A stretch of 64,000 nt of DNA, taken from NCBI GenBank assembly GCA_029844215.1, contig CM056723.1, positions 6,656,980 to 6,720,979 on the forward strand. The letters run 5' to 3'. Positions within the stretch are counted from its first letter, which is position 1, and each line of letters opens with the position of its first letter. Shown piece after piece: positions 48,359 through 59,103 of the stretch. The notes beneath the pieces were generated by a model that had not been told where the DNA came from, searched no databases, and was given only the letters and a program-made list of their open reading frames with translations. The stretch comes from Przewalskia tangutica (lineage: Eukaryota > Streptophyta > Magnoliopsida > Solanales > Solanaceae). Made by a program: the position numbers and the translations under genes.

Positions 48359-48432
48359 GCTAGAGGAGGGGCTTGAACCTCCGACCTTATGATTAAAAGC
48401 CACACCTCTCTAACCAACTCAGCTACTCCAGC
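48359..48432 (-). tRNA. tRNA-Asn-like gene with UUU (Lys) anticodon, degenerate
   Basis: On the minus strand the 74 nt start gctggagtagctgagttggt and end cctcctctagc. The anticodon arm is tgtgg-cttttaa-tcata, which puts TTT at the anticodon. Apart from this, the body matches the plant nuclear tRNA-Asn(GUU) as I know it: same acceptor arm, D-loop, tgtggct and ggtcggaggttcaagc. The D-stem has mismatches, one extra base lies before the anticodon stem, and the T-arm has an extra C compensated by a lost T. The acceptor and anticodon stems pair, with G-U pairs. It may be a pseudogene; if transcribed, its decoding identity is unclear. Confidence 0.6.
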
Positions 48433-49334
48433 TTGTTGGAAGTAGGACATGGACATAGATAAATGACAGCAAAATAAGAAATAAATCTCTTATTTTCCGG
48501 AATGTCAACAAACGTAGAGTTCTCCATAATTGAAAATTTCAGAAAAGCCCAAAATGTAGTTTGAGTTTTTCTTTTCAATCAAATCAAAAGCGACATTAAC
48601 TCATAAAAACCATTACGCAAGAAATTTTGAGTTTCTCGGTTACTAATTTCATAGAGAAATTTAATTTCAAACTTCATCGACCAATATCACACAAAATTCG
48701 TAGTTTGCTATGTAGGTTTAGTTGATGTGTAATATATATCCGCGTGACCTTTCCATTGGTGTTATAATATACCTTATGGTTCTAAAGTTCTCCTCGAATA
48801 AAAAACCTCACACAAAGTTTTTTAACAATACGAGTAACTTGTACCCATCAGAAGATGTAGATTATAATTAGTGGGCTCAATCGAACCCGGCTCATGACAA
48901 TTTTGACACGAGATACGTGTGTGCACGTCACATAACTTTATTATAATTTCACAATTATTAAAATTTTAACTTATAATTTTAAGTGTAGTGCATTCAATTG
49001 TATAAATATAAAATTCGTTAAATTGAAGGGAATAGGACATGGTGCGGCTATTATACCCTCGTTGTCATGTCAACGATCTGAAGGTACGTCCAATTATGGG
49101 CAAATGACACTACCTTCTCTGTCAAGTTCAGGTTTAAACCCTCAACAAATATTTTGACCTTCTCTCTTTCCATAGGAATAATGTGCGCGTTGTATGCCGA
49201 CAATTGCATGAATTTGGGTATCGTATTCTCACAATGCGATCTCCTTATTTCAACAGTTCAAACTCATGCCTGAGCGCATCTTTTCGGGTGTTAGGCATAT
49301 ACTTTTCAATGAATGCGACTCAGAACTCCCCCAC
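48433..49334. other. Spacer before the LTR element
   Basis: AT-rich, no supported gene. 49185-49334 reads like decayed retrotransposon DNA (ctcatgcctgagcgcatctt). Confidence 0.4.
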
Positions 49335-50805
49335 TGATCGGTGTATTTTATATACACTTTTTGAATCATTTTTAGTTAGTATTTTACTCATTTTATTTAT
49401 GTTTAGTATAGTATTAGGGTCGTTTTCCTTTCTTTTGTGTCACAGCGGTCAAAAATGGAGAAATGGCGAAAAGGAGATGAAATGAGCATAAATGAGATGG
49501 AATTGCACACTAAAAGGGCCAAGAAATGAAGTCTAAGTTCCGAAATTATAGGAGATCGACGGTCCGGACGAAAAAGAGCGACGAGGCTAATCCGCCGTAA
49601 AAACGCCACCGAGTCGCGCTCAACGTGCGAAAGTCCCGAGCGTTGCTGATTTTCAGGCGCCGCCAGCAGGTCGCATACACGACGCGGGATTTATGAAGTC
49701 TGGGCCGAATTTGACATGTTTTCAGAATCCTAAAGGGATTACTTTTCCTACCTAAAGGCATAATTTTTCCTACCTAAAGGGATAACTTTTCCTACCTTAA
49801 AACCCTTACCTAAAAGGATTCTAATAATTTTTCCTACTTACAAATCCTTAACCCTTCACCTAAAGGATTCTTGGTCTATAAATAGTCTCTACATCATTAG
49901 AAGAAATCATTCTCCATTCCACCATTCACCACTCTACATCCATCCTTCCACCAATCCATCTTGTAAATATTCCACAACACAACCCTCGATGCTGAAGGCT
50001 CGAGACTCATTCTTAAGTATTTTCTTTTCTTTCTTTTCTTTTATTTCGCTTTGTATGATGAACCTCAATTAGTTCTCACATGTCAATGGCTAGGAACTAA
50101 TTCTTTTATGTGGCTTTACATGTTAATTCACTAGAAACTTATGTTATAAATTGATCGTGTTATGGTTATTCTTCTTCTTGTTGAGATTTATCCAATAATT
50201 GCTTTCAATGCTGGTAATTAATTGATCACTAATTATCATTATTTATATGATTTTTAATCAAACTTGAAAAGGAGGAGGTTGTAAATATGTCGTAAGTTGG
50301 GTAGACATATTTTGGATTGGGGATGAAAACACCTCAATTATTTATGTAAGCGTTAATGAGGCTTAACAACCCTAATTTTACGCACGCGCGACGGTTAACT
50401 AGGTTTTTGTTCTTAATCCTCCTATGTAGTCATCCTTATCACCGAAAGGTAGAAAGGAGCAATATCGGGTTGAGTGTTTATATATCCTTAACGGAATATA
50501 AAACGCTTTCGTAAACCCGCTAGCTCAGGCAGAAGACCATAATTCATTGCATTAATAATTAACATGTCGGATAGTTGAGAGACATGGAAGCCCTATTCCC
50601 ATCACAATCAAGTAAACCTATAGTTAATTAGCCTTTATAATTATTAGTTATAAACAACAAAATCAAATATCGACACAAATAGATACCAAAAGATAGATAG
50701 TTGGTACATGAACCCTAACTCGAGGACGATATTCGGTCTTACCAAGACTATATTACTGAGTCGACAACGTGCACTTCGTTAAAGTGTGCATCTTTTCGCG
50801 CATCA
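49335..50805 (+). repeat. 5' LTR of the non-autonomous element
   Basis: About 1.47 kb, starting TGATCGG and ending cgcgcatca just before the primer site. A TATA box (tataaata) at 49877-49884 marks the likely LTR promoter. A tandem-like stretch tttcctacctaaagggata is repeated at about 49745-49795. Confidence 0.8.
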
Positions 50806-50810
50806 AGTTT

Positions 50811-50827
50811 TTGGCGTCGTTGTCGGG
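50811..50827 (+). other. Primer binding site, Tat/Athila-like
   Basis: ttggcgtcgttgtcggg differs from the usual tggcgccgttgccgggg by transitions only (C to T). Confidence 0.65.
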
Positions 50828-53112
50828 ATTAGGCATAGTTCAATATCAATTTTATCTATTTTTAATTTCTAATTTGGTTTTATTTCGCTTTTTTTGTTTT
50901 TGCTCCAAGAACAAGTTTCTAACTTGTTCGCGAGCATCTTTTATCACCTTTGTTGTTTTTCATATTTTGCAGTTAAATTCGAAAAAAATGAAAAAAATCG
51001 TGACACATGGACTACTACTATCGAGAGACGGAGTCATCAACATCGCCTTAACCTACGATTTCGTAGGAAGATCGAAATGAGTTGCAGTGCATACTTATGT
51101 TCGCCAAGCTGCCGTGCCATGGCCGAGACAAGAGAGTCCTCGAAAGTTGGAGACACAAATAGGGCAATTGATGGATGAGATGAGCAATACAACTCAAACA
51201 AATCGCCTAGCGACATCATTATGGGAGGTGGTAAGCAAATAGAAGAGCTGAACCACACCCACCGCTGAGAATCAAGCGAGATAATTGGTGTAGAAAGGAA
51301 AAAGTTAATGAGATCCAATCATTCATCTTTTGGAGTCCTTGGAAAATCTTTTTCAGTACCTATTGTAGAAGAAACACCACCACCGCCAACCCCAAAAAGA
51401 AAGTCCATACCATCGCGGCAACCCTGAGTTGAGAGACGTAGGAAGATTCACCGATCCCTACATTATAGAGAGCCTAAAAGCATGTCTTGTGTACTGGGGA
51501 TAATTTTATGTTTGAGGCCCTTGTTTGAACAGATGGTTGTAGGAAAAGTGAAACTCGCACAATAACTCATGGATTGCAAGCGATTCGCGAAGGATCCAAA
51601 TGGCACTCGTAAAGGTTAATTGCGTCCGCTAAAAGACGTTAAAGACAAATTGTACGGGAGGCAACCCAATATTTTTAATTATGTTATTTTAATTTCTGCT
51701 TTAGTTTATTTTATTTTGTCTTGAATACTCACTGGCTCGCTCTTGTTTTGTGTTTTGACGACAGTGGATCAAAGCTAAAACCGAGGGAAAATGAGCAAAA
51801 ACGCTAAAAAAAAAAAAGCATGTCGCACGGCGCTAAGCAGCCGTGGCGCAGAACTTCGAGAGTCACAAGATTAGCAGGCCGCGGGCCGAATCTCGTGCAC
51901 GAACTCAGAGCTGCATTCGTGCAAATTCGAATTTTTCCTCCCAGACCTCGCATGACCATGTGTTGTATCGCAGTTGTTCATATTTTTTTTGAGTCATGCA
52001 CACTTTGGGGACAATGTGTGATTTAAGTTTGGGGGGATGTTTTATTATTTTTGAGTCTTTTTGAATTGTTTTGTGTATTTTTGAGAATTTTTGAGTCATA
52101 ATTTTTTTTTTTATGATCATGCATGTTGTAGTTACTTGAAACGCCTAATGAAGTAAATTGGAATAATGTAATGGAATTAGAAACAACCATCTGAACACTT
52201 AGGATAGATATGCCAAAAATTCATGAAATCGAACTATTTGGGGTATCTTGCTTGATTTATGCATTGTTAGTGATTAAACCTATGTGTATGCTTGCTTGCT
52301 ATTTGAGGCGAAATAGTTAGGATATGCATGTTAGGGAGATGAATCAGGCATTTCTTTGTTAGCCCTTTCTTACCATTCTTTGCCTATCCCTGACAGTCAA
52401 ATTATATCCCTAGTCAGCCCCTTTGAGTCTAAAAATAAGACATTTCTTTGACACCCTATAATTTCATAATTGTGTCATAAGTGAAAAATTGAGATGTTTG
52501 AAATATAAAGTGTTGAAAAAGAGACAAAAGAGAGTAAACAATTTTTATGCACCCCAATGAAAAAAAAATAGGCAAAAGCCTAAGTTTGGGGGTGCCTGCT
52601 ATTCATCATACACCTCAAAACAAAAGAGGGGAAAGATAGGTATGAAGTGAAAAAGAGAATCAAAAGAAAAGGGAAGAGTTGAAAGAAAAAGAGCTTATGG
52701 TACGTACATTGAGACTAAATGCCTATTTTTACCTACCCCTGCCTAAGCCTACATTACAACCCTGAAAAGTCCTGAAGATCTCTTATATGCATATCCATGA
52801 TTAATGGAGAATAGCAAGTGAACAGGTCATGGGATTTTGAAATTAACATGCATAGTTAGGTATTTTTACTTCCATTGAGCATGATTAAATTGAATTTGCG
52901 AAATATCTGACTTGAGTGTTTAAAATGCTAAAAATTCATGCTATATGTTCCTGCATATTATTCTGCTAACCTTCATGTTTTTCTAAATAACAACAATGCA
53001 GCAAAGTGATTAATGTCGTTGAGTCTTTCTAGTTTCTTTTTTTTCCTTGTGTTTTTATTTCTTTCTTTTGATCTTTGCTTGAGGGCGAGCAAAGATTAAG
53101 TTTGGGGGTATT

Positions 53113-53389
53113 TGATTGGTGTATTTTATATACACTTTTGAGTCATTTTTAGTTAGTATTTTAATCATTTTATTTATGTTTAGTATAGTATTAGGGTCAT
53201 TTTCCTTTCTTTTGTGTCACAGCGGTCAAAAATGGAGAAATGGCGAAAAGGAGATGAAATGAGCATAAATGAGATGGAATTGCACACTAAAAGGGCCAAG
53301 AAATGAAGTCTAAGTTTGAAATTATAGAGGAGATCGACGAGTCCGAAAAAGAGCGGCGAGACTAATCCGTCGAAAACGTCACCGAGTCA
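53113..53389 (+). repeat. 3' LTR of the non-autonomous element, cut short
   Basis: It matches the first about 280 bp of the 5' LTR up to accgagtc, then the sequence changes abruptly to tgcgttacaccgtagttc. I did not find the missing rest of this LTR downstream in the window. Confidence 0.75.
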
Positions 53390-56300
53390 TGCGTTACACC
53401 GTAGTTCCGGGTATGTATGAGGACGTCGTGCGACGACAAAAATTGGAAAGGAAGAAAGATGTGATTTTTCGACGGAAAAGATTCCAGATTTTGTGAAGGA
53501 AAAATGTTCGTTAAAGGGAATTGGATTCCCAGATTTGGTATTCGGACTTTTTGGAATTTTTGAGAATTATGGAATTTTATTTCCGGAATTGGTCACGTGG
53601 GGCCCACGGGAGGAATTTACGGTTTGTGGGGCCCACTTTATTTTCGGATTTTTGGCATTACGGATATTTTCGAAAGATGAAATATTTTAGGCAGTAGAGG
53701 CGACACATGGCACCCCACGTGTCTCATTGGTAGAAAAATTAGGGGACCATATGGACACTGGACGTTTTTGGGGACAAGTGGCGAGCCACTTGTCCCATTT
53801 TTGTGGTGGACATTTGGTAGGCAAATTACCCACACACTGACTCAATCTTCACCATACACTTGCCTAGATCTTGGCCATTGATTTCTATAAATACCCCCTT
53901 AATGCAAGACTTCTTCATCCACACTTGAGAGTTTCCAAGTCTTGAAAAATTCCTCCCTTTCCTTGTGAGCTCTCGGCCATGGGCTGAAATTGTGAGCTAA
54001 AGTTGTCCAAAAATTCTTAAAGTTTTAAGTGTTCTTCCTTAGAGTGGTAGGAAGATTGTGTACCAAGAGTTGGAAATATTTCACACCCCTAGCCTAGAAA
54101 CCTTACCTTGGCCGAAACTTGCCATAGTTTTAGTCTAAGTGTTCTTCACTTTTTGGAGTTGGATCTTGAAGAGAAGTTGTTTAGAAACTTCTAAGGGTTG
54201 CTCGGAGCGGGTTGGAGCATAAGGAATTGGAACTAAGCGTTGCTCAGGATCGACTTATAATCTTGGATAATTTTGGGCTTATCGAGGTAATGATCTATGT
54301 CCTCTATCAGAATTGGATATTACATATTGTAGTAATTTAGAATTGAGTATAAGATATATATTGGAAGGATGTTTATAAAGAATTGAATCGTATTTACATT
54401 GGATTGTATTCTGATGAGACTTGTAGTATTATTGTGGGGCGATGTTGTACTCGTCCAGGTTAGGCGTGTAACCCCTTCGAGTTGTTGGCTTAGTAGCGGG
54501 CCTTGTTAGAGGAGGAGATTTTTGTGGTTGCGGGGAGGTCTTTGCAATTTTCCGTAGAATATGGAACCTTGTATTTAGAAATGTTCTACGAAGGAATCTA
54601 GAAGTTGATAGACGTTTTGTGGCCTTTATAGGTTGAAGTACTACGAGTAGCATATTCTACTTGGAGGGTGGAAAGGGCTAGCAGGTTACAAGATTGGAGC
54701 GCTTTGCTAATCGTCGATAATCGTCGCGAGGTATGTGAACCTCTTCCTATCTTTTCTAGCATGATGTTGTGAACTATGTGCGGTGACGTCACGGTGCTAA
54801 GCAATTTTGGTTGGTTTAAAGCATAAAGTGTTATAATGGTTTTTGGGAAGTTAATTATAACGACTTTATGTAGGTAAAAGAATGATTTATGATTTTAAAA
54901 GATAAGAGATCGACTTATATTTGACTTGATATGAAATGTGAAGAACTTGAATTGTATTAGAAGTTGTGAAACCTCATTCGTGAGTAATGAGTACTTGGTT
55001 TTTTTAAAAAGAATAATGTTACATTAATTTCGGAAATTGGAATAAGAATCGAACAAGCCAATGCAGCGTTAATAAAGGAAAAAGTAATGACAATTAATTA
55101 TATTAAAACCAGTAGAAACCTCCATCTGCATAGAAGCTAAGATAAGACAAAATTGTATTACATTTCCTGATCATGGTCGCCTAATAAGAATTATTATAAT
55201 CAAGTTTTGGTTTTCTTAAAATTGCAAAGTAAGGAATTTGATTTTCTAAAAGAAAAGAGACTTAAGAATTTGAAGTGTTTTGGTTTAAAAGAAAGGCATG
55301 GTTTTGTCTTAAATTGGTTTAAAACATAAAGTGTTATAATAGCTTTATGGGAAGTTAGTTATAACGACTTTATGGAAACAAAAGAATGGTTTTATTATTG
55401 GATTTAAAATGGTAACTTGACTTTAAAAGGAGAAGTGATGTGGTTTAAAAATAAGGTACGGGAATTGTGTTGGTTTACTTAAAATAATAGTTACTCTGTT
55501 TTGGATACTACGAGTGTTGGTATCGGTGACTTCTTGTGAAAGAATGGATATTTGTAAGAGAATCAAGTATGGTAATTTGCTTGTGCTTGCTTGTGATAGC
55601 CTTGTTGTGTAAAAGTCAGATTCTATGCTACCGCGTCTCGATGGAGGCCCGGTATATTATTGTGTTACATGGACATGTCCGCACCGATGAAGAATTCCGG
55701 CATGCGGCGTCGGCGGGTTAATCACCCGTATATTGTTATTGTTGTTACATGGGATACGCTCGCACCGGAAGAATTCCGGTATGCGTACGCGCGGGTTAAT
55801 CACCCGGTATATTATTATTGTTGTTACATGGACATGTCTGCACCGATGAAGAATTAGGCATGCGGCTACGCGGCGTTAATCACCCGTATATTGTTATTGT
55901 TGTTACATGGACATGCTCGCACCGTCACGCACTCGGGGCATGTGGCTACGGCAGGTTGATTACCCGATATATTGTTATTGTTGTTACATGGACATGCTCG
56001 CGCACTCGGCACGCATGCGTGCGGCAGGTTGATTACCCGATATATTGTTATTGTTGTTACATGGACACGCTCGCACCGGCGCACCGGTACGCGCCACGCG
56101 GCAGGTGATTATCCAGATATCGTTATTGCATCCTGAACATGTCTACACCGATGGAGAATTCCGGGGGCATGTGGCCATGATGCGGGCATGATTGATATTG
56201 TGGGCGTGAGACCCTTAGTTATATTTGAGTGATGACTTTAAGGGCGTGAGTCCCTACTTTGACATGACAACTTTTATGTTATGTACTGTAGTTTGGTTAT

Positions 56301-56788
56301 CATATATGTCTCCTGTTTTATATAGACTACTATGATTTCATTTACGATTTTCGTTTCACATACTGTACTGTGCATCGACCTCCTTCGGCCGCGTCATCGC
56401 CGCAGTAGAGGTACTTTGGTTGTTGATCCTCGCCATGGATCACAAAACAGATTGGGAAGCTCCGTTTCTCCGGAGGCTTATCTTTTGGTATGTTTCCCTG
56501 AGTTGTAGGTTCTTGTACATTCAGGGGTATGGCGGGGCCCTGTCCCGTCATAGTTGTTGTTACACTCTTAGAGGTCTGTAGTACTGTTGTAGGCAGGGTT
56601 TGTAAAGGATGTAACTGTTCAAATTTTCTGTATATATGCAAGAAGGCAACCGTTTCGGTTAGCATGTTTTCTTATGTTGTATCTTGTTTCCTGTTTAAGT
56701 TTTTATTTTCGCTGATTTTCTCTGATGTTGTATCACTAGGGTGCCCGGGGTAAGGCACCAGTCGCGGGCCCGAGGTCGGGTCGTGACA
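53390..56788 (+). repeat. Long gypsy-type LTR
   Basis: It starts TGCGTTACACCGTAG at the break in the previous LTR and ends gtcgtgaca before a primer site. A TATA box (tataaata) lies at 53886-53893, followed by leader-like sequence. Long LTRs beginning TG-TTACA and ending gacA with an initiator-Met primer site are usual for Tekay/Del-type chromoviruses; the lineage is inferred. It contains a tandem repeat (55640-56110). Antisense frames in it are not genes. Confidence 0.65.
55640..56125 (+). repeat. About 80-bp tandem repeat inside the gypsy LTR
   Basis: Six units, each with ttgttacatgg(a/g) (about 55660, 55741, 55821, 55899, 55980, 56056) followed by cgcaccg and a variable segment ending in gg(c/g)aggtt- or ggcgggtta-like words and acccg(a/g)tatat. 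The spacing is 75-81 bp. Confidence 0.9.
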
Positions 56789-58290
56789 AAAGTGGTATCA
56801 GAGCAGTTAATCCTCTGAAAGTGTCTACGCAGGCGTGTTCAGTAAGTCTTGATTATCGGTGTGTTGTGCACCATATCTATAATCAGGAGGCTACAGGATA
56901 TTTAGGATTGGTTTCCATTCTTCTGACTCTGAGATCGTGCCTTAGAGCTGTGTTATAAGTTGGACTCCCTCTGGCATATTCTTATGTACCCGTTACGCCT
57001 CTACGCAAGGCAACCGAGCCTGGCGGCAAGGCAAGCAGAGAGAGGCGAGTAGAGCACGTAGGGTTACGAGGCACAGCCCGGTCATTACCGAGATAGTACT
57101 TCGACGACGAGTTTTATGACGCCGCTAGCCCAAAGCAGAGTTTAGAAGCGGCGATTTCTCACGAGACCACGATACTGGTCTCGACTCACGACCAAGAGCC
57201 GAGATATGAGTTAGAAGGAGACGGCCCAAGTTACTAGCTAGGTGGTGGCCGAATGAGGACGGAATGGAACCTGGTTCCAGCAGCATCGATGATTCACCCT
57301 AGATCCGATAGTCCGAGACTTCGGATTTCTTGAGTTGCGATTCGCGAGTTCTATAGATAGAGAGTCGAGGATGATCCTCGCGGTGTCGTGCTAGTTTGGG
57401 AGATTGTTATACTTGCGGCGTCAGGCCATGTGATGGGAGGATGTCCAAGTAGGAGGATACAAGAGAGAGATGACTCACCACGGTCGGCGGGTTCGATTGT
57501 TCGGGAGAAGGGGTGTTAGTCGATGAGGTCACCCCTACCTCGTTGTGGCCATTGTAATAGACTCCATTACGTGAGTGTCGTCATCGACAAATGCTTGTAT
57601 GCTTGCCAACAGGCCATTTGGTGAGAGTTTGTCCGACTGCAGGTAGCACAGATGTAGAGACTCGACGCCGGGATCGGTGGGTGGTTCATCGCCTCAGATA
57701 GAAGCGACTGCAGGCGTGATTATGATTAGAGCGACAAAGGGAAAGTGAGGCAGTAGTTGCAGAGATATCTTTAGCCCTTAAGAGACTTGTTTATGTTGTT
57801 ATGGTAGATACATGTGGAGTGCTATGTACGGATAGCATTGTGTTAAGTGCGAATTAGAAAACGTGGGTAGTTGGAAAGGGGGTAAGTCTGGAGACGAGAC
57901 AATTGTGAGCCTTAGAATTTATAACAGTTAGGACCTCGGATGCAAGGCCGCCTTGAGTGGATGATTTTACGGTTGGTCTTTGTCGAAGTACTTGGTATGC
58001 GTGAAATATATTGTGGGATAATTCCATGGGTAGTGTGAGATGGAAGTGGTAGCTTTCATGACGTGAATTAGTAAGATTGTTCCGGATCGGGGAACGAGAG
58101 AGTTTGGGCGATAGCGGGTCGGGTTGAGGCCAGATCGCGGGTCAACCCGCAGCCCGGAGTGAGTTGGGGTCAGTTCGAGGTGGTCCCGCCAGGTGGATTG
58201 GTGGGTCAAAGAGGCTGCGGGACGATCGCTAGCCATGTTGCGGAGCTTTTCCTCTATCGCGTTTTCCTGAAATGTGTTAAATAAAAGAGT
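56789..58290 (+). mobile_element. Gypsy internal region remnant
   Basis: The primer site tggtatcagagc (56793-56804, initiator-Met type) is four bases after the LTR. The following 1.5 kb is GC-richer than its surroundings and rich in CG steps, as expected for old gag coding DNA. No frame of useful length and no zinc knuckle, protease or RT motif remains. Confidence 0.6.
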
Positions 58291-59103
58291 CAATTCTACC
58301 ATCCGGGGCTGAGTGGGGACCTCGCCTTACAATCCAAAGTAATCTCTCAATATTTCAAATACAATCATATTATAACACAATAAACATGTTATGAAACAAA
58401 CTTCAACACTTTCAATGTACCACAATTCAATATTTACATAATATTATTCTCTTTCAACTCATTTCAGGAAATACCCATTTTAACCAACGTACATATTTAT
58501 TTTTCATATAACTTTCAAACCGTAAGTCCGTTTTAGCCCCCTCTTGGACACAATCTGATCGTAAGTGAGAGATATACATCCTTGTAAATTTTTACCCAAT
58601 TCTAACGAGTATAACTCGCCAAAAATAGTCCGCATACATGGCTCAAATTTGTTATAAGATAATACTTATATCAATTAATCCATCACAACTTATGTTTCCA
58701 AAAACATATATTATTTTAACATGCATACTATGTTTTAACATGCATTGTAATTCAAAACAAAAGATTTTACTAAGAATATGTGAGTGAGAAAACTCACCTT
58801 TGTTGCTTCGTAGTCGCGAATGAAAATCTCAACTTCGACTTAGCCTTGCTCTCCAAAACTTTTGTTTCTCTGAAATTTCTGAATTTTTTCTTTGTTTTGT
58901 TCCTGATTTTTTTCTTTGTATTTTTCTGAAAATTATTTTGCTCTTTTCATTGTGTGAGTTAACTATATAGATGTGCATGTTGCACGTATTTTGGGATGTG
59001 AGGGAGTGGAAAGAGTGGGAGGAAAAGGTTGAGGGAGTAGAAAGTTGGGGTAGTTTTAGGGGAAAACATTTTTTTTAAAATTATTTCTCTATTTTTTTTT
59101 CCA
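58291..59103 (-). repeat. LTR-like fragment on the minus strand
   Basis: Read on the minus strand it has ctatatagttaactcacac, a purine-rich leader, then gaagcaacaaaggtgagtttt and, at the far end, cccactcagccccggatggt. This looks like part of another gypsy-type LTR in the opposite direction. No partner was found. At 59103 it abuts the truncated copia. Confidence 0.4.

Larger units (their letters stand above)
49335..53389 (+). mobile_element. Non-autonomous LTR retrotransposon without gag-pol
   Basis: The 5' LTR (49335-50805) begins TGATCGGTGTATT. A second copy begins TGATTGGTGTATT at 53113 and matches for about 275 bp. After the 5' LTR comes ttggcgtcgttgtcggg (50811-50827), close to the TGGCGCCGTTGCCGGGG site used by Tat/Athila-type gypsy elements. 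A polypurine stretch (aagtttgggggtatt) precedes the 3' LTR. The 2.3 kb between holds no gag or pol domain in any frame, so it would depend on a partner. The repeated aagtttgggggg words (52027, 52585, 53100) are typical of such 3' non-coding regions. Confidence 0.8.

Noticed and set aside
54429..54804. Minus-strand frames of about 70 codons
   Set aside because: They are antisense within the long gypsy LTR, with no conserved motif.
55640..56125. CRISPR-like array of regular repeats and spacers
   Set aside because: The genome is eukaryotic, the units diverge, and the array sits inside a gypsy LTR with no cas genes.
56342..56665. 107-codon minus-strand frame
   Set aside because: It lies in the 3' part of the gypsy LTR, has no recognised domain, and ends just before the LTR primer-site region.
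57967..58302. 111-codon minus-strand frame
   Set aside because: It is antisense to the decayed gypsy interior and has no domain.
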